Assembly (NCBI GenBank): GCA_025966365.1
Contig: JAICWV010000007.1
Coordinates: 1 to 51,098 of the forward strand
From: Chloroflexota bacterium
GTDB lineage: Bacteria; Chloroflexota; UBA5177
Length of the DNA: 51,098 bases
Direction: 5' to 3'
In this document: piece by piece, positions 40,284-49,186 of the stretch
Layout of the letters: the number at the start of each line of letters is the position of its first letter
Numbering within the stretch: the first letter of the stretch is position 1
Notes under the pieces: model-generated
Database searches by the model: none
The model's input: only the letters and a program-made list of their open reading frames with translations
Told to the model about the DNA's origin: nothing
Position numbers and translations under genes: made by a program

Positions 40284-41219
40284 ATGGTCAGCCACCAGCA
40301 CGGGCACCATCATCCTCTTGCCGGTCGAGCACTGGGAACTGCCTTTGTCCTCACCGGTGTAATCCTGCTGGTCGAGGCAATCGCGGGCTATATTTCGGGT
40401 TCGCTGGCACTTCTGTCCGACGCCGGGCATATTCTGACCGACATGGCGGCACTGGGCCTGGCCTGGTTCGTCACCCACCTGTCGCAGCGGCCGGCGACAG
40501 AGCAACACACCTTCGGATACCAGCGAAGCCGGATCCTGGCAGCGCTGGCCAATGCGACCGTCCTTCTCCTGGTGGCAGCAGCCGTCGCCGTTGAGGCGGT
40601 GGCCAGGCTCGGCCACCCACACCCGGTCCAGGGTGGTCTGGTGATTCTGGCAGCGCTGCTCGCGATCGGCGTTAACAGTTACGTCGCCTTCGCCCTGCAC
40701 GGCCACGAAGAAGGGGATCTCAATGTCCGGTCCGCCCTCTTGCATGTCGTCAGTGACATCGGAGCGTCGGCGGGGGTCGTGGTAGCGGGCGTCTTCGCCC
40801 TCACCCTGCACCTCTATATCGTCGATCCAATCGTATCCCTGCTGATCGCGGCGCTCATTGCCTATGGCGCCTGGCAGATCATCCGGGACACGGTGGTCAT
40901 CTTGATGGAGGGAGCCCCCCGCGGCCTCGACCTGGCCTCCGTGCGGCAGGCGATGCTGGAGGTGCCAGGGGTGGAAGACGTGCACGATCTACACGTCTGG
41001 GCGCTCTCAGACGGCTACCGACTCCTGTCAGCCCACGTTACCGTCCCCGACCAGGCCCTCGCCGATACGTCGACGCTTCTTGCTGACCTCAAGTTCCTCC
41101 TCCATCAGCGATTTCACATCGAGCACGCCACCATCGAGCCGGAGTGCCTGGACTGCCGCGTGCCGCCCAGGCGAATTATCCACCTCGACGCACCCAGACG
41201 CACCCAGAAGACCCTCTGA
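40284..41219 (+). CDS. CDF-family zinc/cobalt/cadmium efflux transporter
   Basis: 311 residues, six spans plus a cytoplasmic domain. His-rich start (SHQHGHHHPL), then metal site A in SDAGHILTDMAAL (span 2) and HVVSDIGASAG (span 5), the HxxxD pairs of zinc-type CDF proteins. The C-terminal ferredoxin-like dimer domain (about 210-300) has VEDVHDLHVWALSDGY. Exports Zn2+ (possibly Cd2+ or Co2+) for protons. The ATG follows GTAGGAG; a longer frame to 40071 overlaps the divergent gene and is not used. Confidence 0.93.
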   Translation: MVSHQHGHHHPLAGRALGTAFVLTGVILLVEAIAGYISGSLALLSDAGHILTDMAALGLAWFVTHLSQRPATEQHTFGYQRSRILAALANATVLLLVAAAVAVEAVARLGHPHPVQGGLVILAALLAIGVNSYVAFALHGHEEGDLNVRSALLHVVSDIGASAGVVVAGVFALTLHLYIVDPIVSLLIAALIAYGAWQIIRDTVVILMEGAPRGLDLASVRQAMLEVPGVEDVHDLHVWALSDGYRLLSAHVTVPDQALADTSTLLADLKFLLHQRFHIEHATIEPECLDCRVPPRRIIHLDAPRRTQKTL

Positions 41220-41223
41220 GAGG

Positions 41224-42462
41224 CTACCGGTCCTCCCCTAGCACCAGAGCCGCATTAACGCCCCCAAAGCCGAATGAGGTTGTGAGCGCTCGGCCCACCG
41301 AGCCCCGCCGGCCGTCGTGTCCGACCGCGTTCACACAGCATCCCGGGTCCTGGCTCGTGAGATTGGCCGTCCCGGGAATATGCCCATGGAGAATGGCGGC
41401 GGCCGTAATCGCGGCCTCGATGGCACCTGACGCTCCCAGGGGGTGACCGTAAAGCGCTTTGGTGCTGCTCACCGGGACCGTGGCGCCGCGGTCGCCCAGG
41501 GCCAGGCGGATTGCAGCACACTCTGCCTCATCCCCGAGCGGGGTCCCGGTCGCATGGGCATTGACGTAATCCACATCGTCGGAGCAGACCCTCGCGTCCG
41601 CCATGGCGCCGCAAATAGCCCGAGCGGCCTCCTCGCCACCCGGGCGGGGTGCGGTCATGTGATAGGCATCGTTTGACTGGCCGTAGCCCAGAACCTCGGC
41701 GTAGATGCGGGCGCCACGTGTGATGGCGGCGTCACGCTCCTCCAGGACAAGGACCGCGGCACCCTCTCCCATGACAAACCCGTCCCGGCAGGAATCGAAC
41801 GGGCGGCAAGCAGAAGCTGGGTCGTCATTCCGGGCGGACATTGCCTTGATGCGCGAAAAGGCGCCGAAGGTGAGCGGAGCTAGCGGCGCCTCGACTCCTC
41901 CAGCCAGCATGACGTCGGCCTCACCCGAGCGGACCGCTCTCAGGGCGTCGCCCACCGCAATAGAGCCCGACGCGCAGGAGGAGGAATTCGACAGGTGCGG
42001 ACCACGAAAGTCATGATCGATGGCGATGTTCGCCCCGCTGGCTCCCCCGTAGACGGCAACCGCGAGCGCCGATCCGATGGCTCCTATGCCCTCACGCAGG
42101 TAGAGCGAGTGCTGCTCCTCTGCGTAAGCCAGGCCGCCGAGCGCGGAACCGATGGCGACCCCGCAGCGCGTCGGATCCAGCCGGCGTCCACACAGACCGG
42201 CGTCCTGCATGGCCAGAGAAGCGGTCGCGATACCGAACTGGGCAAACCTATCCAGCCGGCGCGCACGCCGCGAGTCCATGAAATCCAGTGGATCAAAGTC
42301 GTCGACTTCTGCCGCAACCTGCGAGCGAAACTCGGACGGGTCGAAACGCGTGATTCTCCGCGTCGCGGGCGCGCCGCGCCTGACCCCCTCCCACAGGCGA
42401 TGGACGCCCGTCCCCAGTGCTGTCACAGCGCCGATCCCGGTAATGACGACGCGCCGCCTCAC
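41224..42462 (-). CDS. FabF-type beta-ketoacyl synthase
   Basis: 412 residues. With GTG 42462 as start, catalytic Cys163 (SSSCASGS), His303 (NAHATGT), Lys335 and His340 (STKALYGHPLGASG) match E. coli FabF numbering exactly, and the gating FGFGG motif is near the end. It therefore should condense malonyl-ACP with an acyl primer. No ACP, FabD, FabG or chain-length-factor gene is near. It is the last gene of a five-gene operon with a cyclase-like START protein, flavoenzyme and methyltransferase, suggesting a specialised lipid or polyketide product rather than housekeeping fatty acid synthesis. Start overlaps the START gene stop by 4 nt. Confidence 0.92.
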   Translation of the reverse strand: MRRRVVITGIGAVTALGTGVHRLWEGVRRGAPATRRITRFDPSEFRSQVAAEVDDFDPLDFMDSRRARRLDRFAQFGIATASLAMQDAGLCGRRLDPTRCGVAIGSALGGLAYAEEQHSLYLREGIGAIGSALAVAVYGGASGANIAIDHDFRGPHLSNSSSCASGSIAVGDALRAVRSGEADVMLAGGVEAPLAPLTFGAFSRIKAMSARNDDPASACRPFDSCRDGFVMGEGAAVLVLEERDAAITRGARIYAEVLGYGQSNDAYHMTAPRPGGEEAARAICGAMADARVCSDDVDYVNAHATGTPLGDEAECAAIRLALGDRGATVPVSSTKALYGHPLGASGAIEAAITAAAILHGHIPGTANLTSQDPGCCVNAVGHDGRRGSVGRALTTSFGFGGVNAALVLGEDR

Positions 42463-42923
42463 GGACGGCTCCCGTCTGCTTCTGCCCGCGCCGCGATCCC
42501 GGCAAGCGTCCTGTCGGCGATCGCCATCACGAACACGGTTCCAACCACCCAGCGTGACACTCCGGACTGCAACCACCACCTGTCCGGTTGCAGTCGATGG
42601 GTGATGATCGCGCGCGAGCCGCCGACGGCCCCCTCAATCTGCCACAGGACGTCCATTCCACGGGTAACGCCCGCGACATGCCGGTAGTAAATCTCAAGCC
42701 GATCCGGGCGAATTTCCTGGATCGCGATCCAGCGGACCGGGAAGCCGCCGCGCTGCGCGCCCATCGCCACCGTTCGGCTGGTGTCGCCGCCATCCAGGAC
42801 CCGCACATATCGATAGTGGGAAAGCAGTTCCGGCCAGGCAGTGACGTCCGCCGCCAGGGCGAAGACACGCTCGGGCTCGGCAGCCACGGACTGCGAGTTG
42901 ACTGTGTAAATCTCAGGTATCAC
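42459..42923 (-). CDS. START/SRPBCC-domain protein (polyketide cyclase/dehydrase-like)
   Basis: 154 residues, one helix-grip domain. Typical features are the N-terminal strand and helix AAEPERVFALAADVTAWPEL, the RWIAIQEIRPDRLEIYYRH strands (excerpt: QEIRPDRLEIYYRH) and the long C-terminal helix. Such domains bind hydrophobic ligands; some are aromatase/cyclases of type II polyketide synthesis or CoQ-like chaperones. GTG start overlaps the flavoenzyme stop (GTGA) and its own stop overlaps the ketosynthase start, so stoichiometric production with both is likely. Confidence 0.85.
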   Translation of the reverse strand: MIPEIYTVNSQSVAAEPERVFALAADVTAWPELLSHYRYVRVLDGGDTSRTVAMGAQRGGFPVRWIAIQEIRPDRLEIYYRHVAGVTRGMDVLWQIEGAVGGSRAIITHRLQPDRWWLQSGVSRWVVGTVFVMAIADRTLAGIAARAEADGSRP

Positions 42924-44119
42924 GGCCGCAAGGCCTCCCAGAGCGGTCGGGGCCGCAGAAACGTGGAAGGATCGGCAAGGTCGCCAAGCACGGAGGCGAG
43001 CAGGCTGCCCGCGTCCGGTCTGGCCTCAAGACGGGGAACGGCGTAGTCAAGCAAGTGAGGAAAACGGACAAACGTCTGGACAAGCTTCGTCACTATCTCT
43101 TTGTTCGCAAAGGCGTTACGCCGGGCGTGCCGGTAGTGCCTGACGTCATCCGAGCGATAGCCGTGAGCCAGCATGGTGAGAGCCGAGCTGGCGGCGATTT
43201 CGCCGCCCACCAGAGCTCGGTAGATGCCTTCCCCGGTAAAAGGGTCAAAGAACCCGGCGGCATCCCCGGTGAGCAGATATCCCGGACCGGCCTCCCGGCG
43301 AGATCGCGCGCCCACCGGGAACATGCCCCGGACCTGAGATACGCGCTCGTACCCTTGCAGGGCTGAAGCAAGATACTTGTGGCTCTCGATCCACCCGTCG
43401 AGAGTCCGGGCAGGGGTACTTCGACCGCCTTGGCTTGTCGGCCCGTGAATGACCAGCCCAACATTCACCCCGCCGCCTGGGAGCGGGGCGATTCCGCAGT
43501 ACCCGCCGGACGCGACGTGCATCTGCCCCGATCCACCGGGCAGGTGACCGGTCCCGGCGAAGTGAGCGACAAGGCCCATCCGATGCGGCCAGCGCACCGG
43601 TCGGGACAACCCAAGTCCGCGGCGCATAACGGACTGCGCACCGTCCGCGATCACCACGACCTGGGCCCGCAGCCCAAGAGGGCGCCCGCCGGTCGACGCC
43701 TTCACACCCCGCACCACCCCATCGGATACCACAGGTTCGCGCACGATGACGCCCTCTTCCAGCCGAGCTCCTTCGCGGACCGCCTCACGGGCGAGTGCAT
43801 GATCGAGCTCGAATCGGGGCAGGGTCATGGCGTGAGCCGCCTCGCCATCGCGCCGGTAGCGCAGCCGGAACCGGGCCCCGGAGAAGGACACGATGTCCAT
43901 TCCCGGCACGGACAGCGGCGCTTCGTCCACAACCGCCTGCGCCAGACCGGTGCGCGCGAGCACGTCCATCACCCCCGGGCTCATGTACTCCGCGCACGCC
44001 TTGTGACGTGGAAAGCGCGCACGATCGAGAAGCAGGACGCGCGCTCCGGCGCGTGCAGCCAGGGCCGCGGTCGAGGCGCCGGAAGGCCCGGCACCGACCA
44101 CAATGATGTCAGCGTCCAT
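42920..44119 (-). CDS. Geranylgeranyl-reductase-family FAD-dependent oxidoreductase
   Basis: 399 residues. The FAD motif IIVVGAGPSGASTAALAARAG (excerpt: VVGAGPSGASTA) is near the start, the HKACAEYMSPGVMDVLARTG segment is characteristic of the geranylgeranyl reductase/tryptophan-halogenase-like group, and LLTGDAAGFFDPFTGEGI is the second FAD motif. Substrate could be a prenyl or polyketide chain double bond, or a hydroxylation. ATG 44119 overlaps the methyltransferase stop by 11 nt; the longer frame to 44254 is rejected. Second to last positions of the lipid/polyketide-like operon are occupied by its neighbours. Confidence 0.9.
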   Translation of the reverse strand: MDADIIVVGAGPSGASTAALAARAGARVLLLDRARFPRHKACAEYMSPGVMDVLARTGLAQAVVDEAPLSVPGMDIVSFSGARFRLRYRRDGEAAHAMTLPRFELDHALAREAVREGARLEEGVIVREPVVSDGVVRGVKASTGGRPLGLRAQVVVIADGAQSVMRRGLGLSRPVRWPHRMGLVAHFAGTGHLPGGSGQMHVASGGYCGIAPLPGGGVNVGLVIHGPTSQGGRSTPARTLDGWIESHKYLASALQGYERVSQVRGMFPVGARSRREAGPGYLLTGDAAGFFDPFTGEGIYRALVGGEIAASSALTMLAHGYRSDDVRHYRHARRNAFANKEIVTKLVQTFVRFPHLLDYAVPRLEARPDAGSLLASVLGDLADPSTFLRPRPLWEALRP

Positions 44120-44840
44120 GGCCGTGCTTGCGGGCGACCAGCGTGAGCCGGCCCGGTCCGTGAGCGGTAACGATCGACTCCGGAATCCCGGCCTGCGCCG
44201 CGAGCTCCCGGACTTCGGCCGGCGTGTAGGCTCGCCGGACGGAGAGCGGCCCATCGTGGCGGGTCAATCGATTGCGGGCGATGGTTCGGGTCAGAAGCCA
44301 GACACCCGCAAGCCCCAGAGGGCCGCGGCGCAAGTCGACGACGACGACTCCCCGACACGCGACCCGCCACATCTCTCCGAGGACGGCCGCCGCATCGGGG
44401 GGATCGAAATGATGCAGCGCGAGGCACAGAGAGGCCACGTCGAAGCAGTTGTCTTGGAAGGGAAGCTTCCGGGCGTCTGCCAGGACCAGGTCCACCGACC
44501 CGCCGGTGACCTGGCCGGCCTCGTGCAGAATGTCGCCACTTGAATCGAGTCCCACCGCAGTCAGCTTTATTCCTCGGCGCGCCGCTGCCCGTATCGCAGC
44601 CACCGGAACATCCGCAGATCCGGTGGCAACGTCAAGCAGCGAGCCCTCTGGTGGCTCCAGTAGCTGCACGATGGTGCGAACCGCCAGTGCGGTGCCGCCG
44701 GTCCAGGTGTTCAACCTGCGGATGTCGCGCAGATTGTCCGGCAGGTCGTTCCGGACCGATTCCGGCCGATCGAGCAGCTCCTGACGGCGGTCACGCGAAG
44801 AGGTGGGGAGGATAAGATTCTCCGGTCTATACCTGGGCAC
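44109..44840 (-). CDS. SAM-dependent methyltransferase, class I
   Basis: About 243 residues. SAM motif I LLDVATGSADVPVAAI, acidic loop GLDSSGDILHEAG, motif DLVLADARKLPFQDNCFDVA, and the post motif SLCLALHHFDPPDAAAVLGEM (excerpt: ALHHFDPPDAAAVL), similar to UbiE/type-11 enzymes. The N-terminal LPDNLRDIRRLNTWTGG segment is a recurring family element, so the protein starts well before it. GTG 44840, overlapping the lipoprotein stop by 14 nt, is the best start found; ATG 44882 is an alternative. Probably methylates a hydroxyl or carbon of the operon's product. Confidence 0.87.
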   Translation of the reverse strand: MPRYRPENLILPTSSRDRRQELLDRPESVRNDLPDNLRDIRRLNTWTGGTALAVRTIVQLLEPPEGSLLDVATGSADVPVAAIRAAARRGIKLTAVGLDSSGDILHEAGQVTGGSVDLVLADARKLPFQDNCFDVASLCLALHHFDPPDAAAVLGEMWRVACRGVVVVDLRRGPLGLAGVWLLTRTIARNRLTRHDGPLSVRRAYTPAEVRELAAQAGIPESIVTAHGPGRLTLVARKHGHGR

Positions 44841-45276
44841 CGGGATGTCGCAGCTCTTGCGGCATGTGCTCCAGGCTATCATCGGAGTTCACAAACAGGT
44901 CCGCCTCCGGTCCCAGATTCAGGCTTTCGTCCCAGGAGAGGTGGTGATCCCGCCGCCAACTTGCATATGCGTATTCAATAGCATTGCAAAGATTGTCCAG
45001 CCCCTCGCTGGCCAGAAAGAGATTCACCGACGGACTGATGGTGTCACGTTTGTCGATCTTGTCAACCGTCCCGCACGCCTTCTGCTCCCGATGGAACCCG
45101 GCCGTCATTGCCGGCAAGTCATTGGCCAGATAGGCGGTCTTGAACGACCGATAGGTGGGAGCAAGGACGGCATAGGTCGTGCGTACTTGCTGGAGATCCT
45201 GCCGCGTGAAGGGATTCGACCCGCCACAGGCGGTCAGGAAGACCCCGAGCGCCAGCAGGGTGGGGATGCGAGGCAT
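44827..45276 (-). CDS. Hypothetical lipoprotein
   Basis: 149 residues. MPRIPTLLALGVFLTACGGS is a lipoprotein signal with Cys17. The mature part is helical, with FTRQDLQQVRTTYAVLAPTY and a Cys pair (KACGT ... LDNLCNA) that could form a disulphide. The ATG at 45276 follows TAAAAT by 8 nt without a ribosome site: a leaderless-type start, so the operon promoter is here. First gene of the methyltransferase-flavoenzyme-START-ketosynthase run. No family recognised. Confidence 0.75.
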   Translation of the reverse strand: MPRIPTLLALGVFLTACGGSNPFTRQDLQQVRTTYAVLAPTYRSFKTAYLANDLPAMTAGFHREQKACGTVDKIDKRDTISPSVNLFLASEGLDNLCNAIEYAYASWRRDHHLSWDESLNLGPEADLFVNSDDSLEHMPQELRHPGAQV

Positions 45277-45284
45277 GGCCAGCA

Positions 45285-45290
45285 ATTTTA
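45285..45290 (-). promoter_or_regulatory. Leaderless-type -10 box of the ketosynthase operon
   Basis: Minus-strand TAAAAT ending 8 nt before the lipoprotein ATG at 45276. Confidence 0.5.
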
Positions 45291-45406
45291 CTCGAGCAGC
45301 CGACGAGATGGGCCTGGAAGGCCGGCCGCAGTCGCGCCGCCGGGTAGAACGGTGGCAAACTATCTGTGCCCTCACTGCACCCAGGGCTGCACACCGAGGA
45401 GATCGA

Positions 45407-46438
45407 ATGGTCATTGATGAAACGCGGAGCGGGCCCCGAGTCGTCGCCATCGGCGGCGGCACCGGAATGTTCGCTGTCCTTACCGGCCTCCGCCATTACA
45501 CCAGTAATATCACCGCCGTAGTCACCATGTCGGACAGCGGCGGAAGCTCCGGCCGCGTGCGGGACGAGTTTGGCTACCTGCCGCCCGGTGATGTCCGGCG
45601 CTGTTTGCTGGCCCTGGCATCCTGGGATGAGGACTCACTTCTTCTGCGACAGCTCTTCGATTACCGTTTCGATCGAGGGCTGGGTCTCAATGGACACAGT
45701 TTCGGCAATCTACTCTTAACCGCTCTCACGGACATTCTGGGGGGCGAAGAGCAAGCAATCGACGAGGCAGGCCGCTTGCTGCATATTCGCGGGCGCGTGC
45801 TTCCTGTCACCTTGAGCGATACCACGTTGTGCGCCCGGCTCGACAACGGGCATGTCATTCGCGGCGAGACCGACATCGATATCCGCAAGGATCACCATGA
45901 TGCGGCCGTCACCGAGATCTGGCTCGACCCTCCCGGCGCGCCGAATCCCGAGGTGATCTCCGCACTGGGCCAGGCAGACCTCATCGTGCTCGGCCCGGGT
46001 GATCTGTATACCAGCGTGATTCCCAACCTCCTGGTGGAGAACGTCGCCGAGGCGATTCGCGCGTCAACGGCACGGTGCGCCTATGTTTGCAACGTCATGA
46101 CAAAGCACGGGGAAACGGACAACTTCGCGGCCAGCGACTTCATCCGCGAAGTGATCCGCTATTTGGGACCCGGCGCGCTCGACTACGCGATCCTGAACTA
46201 CCACGAGTCACTCCCGCGTGAGCTTCTCGAGCGGTACAAAGAGCAGCGCTCGGTCCCGGTAGACCTGGACCTGGGCAGTTGCTATGAACTGGTCTCCGGC
46301 TTACGGATTCGGCCGCTGACCAGAACCGGAGCGTTGGTCCGTCACGATCCCGAGTTGCTGGCGTTGACCCTGATGGAGATTGCAACCGGGCAGGAGCCGT
46401 CAGGGCGTCAGAGCGTCCCGGCAACGGTCAGTCCGTAG
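45407..46438 (+). CDS. YvcK/CofD-like gluconeogenesis factor
   Basis: 343 residues. VVAIGGGTGMFAVLTGLRHY, TMSDSGGSSGRVRDEFGYLPPGDVRRCL (excerpt: MSDSGGSSGRVR), GHSFGNLLLTALT and GPGDLYTSVIPNLLV are family hallmarks. YvcK binds UDP-sugars and regulates cell-wall and carbon metabolism in Bacillus. Related to CofD of F420 synthesis, but length and motifs fit YvcK. ATG 45407 has GGAG 8 nt upstream; the longer frame to 45179 overlaps the divergent lipoprotein gene. Convergent with proS (11-nt overlap). Confidence 0.92.
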   Translation: MVIDETRSGPRVVAIGGGTGMFAVLTGLRHYTSNITAVVTMSDSGGSSGRVRDEFGYLPPGDVRRCLLALASWDEDSLLLRQLFDYRFDRGLGLNGHSFGNLLLTALTDILGGEEQAIDEAGRLLHIRGRVLPVTLSDTTLCARLDNGHVIRGETDIDIRKDHHDAAVTEIWLDPPGAPNPEVISALGQADLIVLGPGDLYTSVIPNLLVENVAEAIRASTARCAYVCNVMTKHGETDNFAASDFIREVIRYLGPGALDYAILNYHESLPRELLERYKEQRSVPVDLDLGSCYELVSGLRIRPLTRTGALVRHDPELLALTLMEIATGQEPSGRQSVPATVSP

Positions 46439-48146
46439 CGTCCGGCCCCTCTGCTCCGGCCAGGGCGGCTCGGACCGCCTCCAGGACGGCAGAGCGCGAT
46501 ATCGACCCGCTCGTGGACTCGGTCCGCCACTTTATCTCCACCTCATCTCTGCCGAGTGTTCTCTTGCTGATCGTCAGCCGGAGCGGGATTCCAAGCAGGT
46601 CGGCATCGTTAAACTTCACCCCGGCCCGTTCAGCCCGGTCGTCGTACAACACCTCGATCCTCGCGTCGGTGAGCCGGCGATACAGATCCTCGGCTGCCTC
46701 CCGGACATCCTCCTGTTCCAGATCCAGACCGACGAGATAGATCTGAAAGGGCGCTATTGAGACCGGCCAGATCAGTCCCTTCTCGTCCCGGCTCCCCTCG
46801 GCGACACACCCTATGAGACGGTCGACGCCGATACCGTATGAGGCCATGACGATGTCTCTGGCCACGCCATCCGGGTCCAGGAAGGTAGCGCCGAGCGCCG
46901 CGGTGTACCTGGTTCCCAGCTTGAAGATATTTCCGACTTCGACTCCGCGGGCCAGCCGCAGGGGCTCACCGCAGGAAGAACAGGCCGCGCCCTCGAAGGC
47001 CGAGGCGATATCGGCCACCAGGTCCGCTTGATAATCACGGCCGGCATTGGTGTTGAGGAGGTGATATCCTTCCCGGTTCGCGCCCGCGACCAGATTGGAC
47101 GCGCGGGCGACGAGATCGTCCACGACGACAGTGACCCCGGTTACCCCGATTGGCGATGCATAGCCGGGAACGATGCCGGTTCCCGTCAGCTCCTCAGCGC
47201 GGGCCGGACGCAGCTCGCCGACGCCTACTGCGTTGGATAGCTTGGTCTCGTTGACCTCCATGTCTCCCCGAACCACCGCGAAGATACAACGGTCGCCGGC
47301 CATGAAGAACGTGGCCTTGGCTGTTTGCTCCGGACCGATCTTCAGGAAGGAGGCAAGGTCGGCGATAGTCGCCGCCCCGGGCGTGGCTACTTCCTCCAGC
47401 GGGAGCGGCTCCTCCTCGCGGGTCGCCTTGCGGAAAGTGGCTACCTGTCGATTGGCGGCGTATCCACAGGCGTCGCAGATCACCAGCAGATCCTCACCGA
47501 TCGGCAGAAGATCCATAAATTCGTGGGCCATACTCCCGCCCATCATTCCCACATCGGACTCGACCACGAGTGGATGGATTCCGCAGCGGCGAAAGATGGC
47601 AAGGTACGCGTCGTGGACACGTGGGTAATACCGGTCCAGGTCGGCCGCGGTCGCATGCGCGGAATAGGCGTCCTTCATGGTGAATTCGCGTGCGCGGATC
47701 AGTCCGCCGCGGGCCCGCGGCTCGTCTCGGAACTTGGTCTGAATCTGATAGAGCATGAACGGAAGCTGCCGGTAAGAGCGTACGTTCCGGCGCAGGAGGT
47801 CCGCGACAACTTCCTCGTGGGTCATCGCCAGGACCATCTCCCGGTCACCACGGGCGGTGAAACGTGCCAGTTCCGGCCCTATCTCATACCAACGCCCGGT
47901 CTCCTGCCAGAGCTCGGCCGGGTGGACCACGGGAAGCTGCACTTCCTGACCGTCAATCGCGTTCATCTCCTCGCGCATGATGCGCTCGACCTTTTCCTTC
48001 ACCCTCCAGCCGAGCGGCAGGTAGGAGAAAATGCCGGCTGCCAGTGGTTGCACGAACCCTCCCCGCAGCAGCAGCACGTACCCACCGCTTTCCGCGTCGG
48101 CAGGTGCCTGCCTCAGGGTCTCGCCAAATAGGTCGCTACGCCGCAA
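46428..48146 (-). CDS. proS: Prolyl-tRNA synthetase (bacterial type with editing insert)
   Basis: 572 residues, class II synthetase. Catalytic core with GGYVLLLRGGFVQPLAAGIF, motif 2 TKFRDEPRARGGLIRAREFTMKD (excerpt: FRDEPRARGGL), an inserted editing domain of about 180 residues between motifs 2 and 3, motif 3 near GIGVDRLIG, and a C-terminal anticodon domain. Charges tRNA-Pro. TTG 48146 has a strong GAGGAGG just upstream; the GTG at 48167 lies within that site's leader. Probably the last gene of a minus-strand run with the DapA-family gene (44-nt gap). Confidence 0.95.
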   Translation of the reverse strand: MRRSDLFGETLRQAPADAESGGYVLLLRGGFVQPLAAGIFSYLPLGWRVKEKVERIMREEMNAIDGQEVQLPVVHPAELWQETGRWYEIGPELARFTARGDREMVLAMTHEEVVADLLRRNVRSYRQLPFMLYQIQTKFRDEPRARGGLIRAREFTMKDAYSAHATAADLDRYYPRVHDAYLAIFRRCGIHPLVVESDVGMMGGSMAHEFMDLLPIGEDLLVICDACGYAANRQVATFRKATREEEPLPLEEVATPGAATIADLASFLKIGPEQTAKATFFMAGDRCIFAVVRGDMEVNETKLSNAVGVGELRPARAEELTGTGIVPGYASPIGVTGVTVVVDDLVARASNLVAGANREGYHLLNTNAGRDYQADLVADIASAFEGAACSSCGEPLRLARGVEVGNIFKLGTRYTAALGATFLDPDGVARDIVMASYGIGVDRLIGCVAEGSRDEKGLIWPVSIAPFQIYLVGLDLEQEDVREAAEDLYRRLTDARIEVLYDDRAERAGVKFNDADLLGIPLRLTISKRTLGRDEVEIKWRTESTSGSISRSAVLEAVRAALAGAEGPDATD

Positions 48147-48190
48147 AAAACCTCCTCTTTCCCGCACCCTCCACCGCGTCGGGAGCGGAA

Positions 48191-49111
48191 TTAGCTCACA
48201 GCAACACCTGCGAGGGCGGAGACCCGCTGCCGAATCTCCTCGACTTCCGCGGTGGTCACATCACGGAGCGGCGCCGTGAGTGCGGCCGAGTCGATCACCG
48301 AGTCGCCGGAGAGCACGGCCTTGACCAGTCCGAGTACAGCTGCATTGCGAGACCCCGAGACGACAAGGCTCGCGACGTTCTCGAGCGCCGCCAACCGAAC
48401 GCAGACGGCAGCCGACCCGGAAAAGTCCCCCGACACCGCCCGATCGAATGCCTCCACGCACAGCCGCGGAAAGGCGTTGGCGATACTGGGTATAGCACCG
48501 GAGGCGCCCACCAGAATGGCGGCATCGATCAGGTACCGGGTACCTGCGAACAGGGCAAAGTCGTTACCCATCTCGGCTGCCCGCATTGATACCTGGCGCA
48601 TGTACTCGAGGTCATTTTGGCTATCCTTCATCCCCACGACCGTTCCCTCGCGCATCAACTCGAAAAGAGTCGGAAGCTCGACGCGGACTCGTACGGTCTG
48701 GGGGATGTTGTACACGAACAGCGGGAGGTCGACCGCGTCCCGTAGCGACCGGAAATGACTCAGGACTTCGTCCTGCGAGTGGGGGAAGTAGTACGGAGCC
48801 GTGGCTGCCACCGCCTGGGCTCCCGCCGAGGCCGCAGCCCGCGCGTGCTGAATCGCTAGCCGCGTGGACGCGTCGCTGATGTTGGCGATCACCGGCTGCC
48901 CCGGCGCCGCATCCACGATCGCGGCAGTCATCGCCGCCCGTTCGGAGGCAGTGAAGGCGGCAAATTCGCTGCTGGTCCCCATGGCCCAGAAGCCATGAAT
49001 GCCCGCATGCGTCTGGACCGACACCAGTTGCCGCAGCGAAGCCAGGTCAGGCTCGCCCGATGGTTGAATCGGCGAGACGAGCGGCGTAAAGATGCCGGCA
49101 AATCGTTTCAC
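48191..49111 (-). CDS. DapA/NanA-family aldolase-type lyase
   Basis: 306 residues, TIM barrel. The pyruvate-type Schiff-base Lys162 (GMKDSQND) and catalytic Tyr134 (FVYNIPQTVR) are present. The GTSSEFAAFT loop replaces the usual G-T-T-G-E of 4-hydroxy-tetrahydrodipicolinate synthase, so it is probably not housekeeping DapA but a relative acting on another 2-oxo acid (for example a 2-keto-3-deoxy sugar acid or 5-dehydro-4-deoxyglucarate). GTG start with GGAGAG about 8 nt upstream. Between a small hypothetical gene and proS. Confidence 0.87.
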   Translation of the reverse strand: MKRFAGIFTPLVSPIQPSGEPDLASLRQLVSVQTHAGIHGFWAMGTSSEFAAFTASERAAMTAAIVDAAPGQPVIANISDASTRLAIQHARAAASAGAQAVAATAPYYFPHSQDEVLSHFRSLRDAVDLPLFVYNIPQTVRVRVELPTLFELMREGTVVGMKDSQNDLEYMRQVSMRAAEMGNDFALFAGTRYLIDAAILVGASGAIPSIANAFPRLCVEAFDRAVSGDFSGSAAVCVRLAALENVASLVVSGSRNAAVLGLVKAVLSGDSVIDSAALTAPLRDVTTAEVEEIRQRVSALAGVAVS

Positions 49112-49186
49112 GTGGCTCTCTCCATCGCGCCGGTGGCTACGGCCCTTTCGAGCACCGCGTCATGTCCTGGCGCTCCGTCCGGCAGC

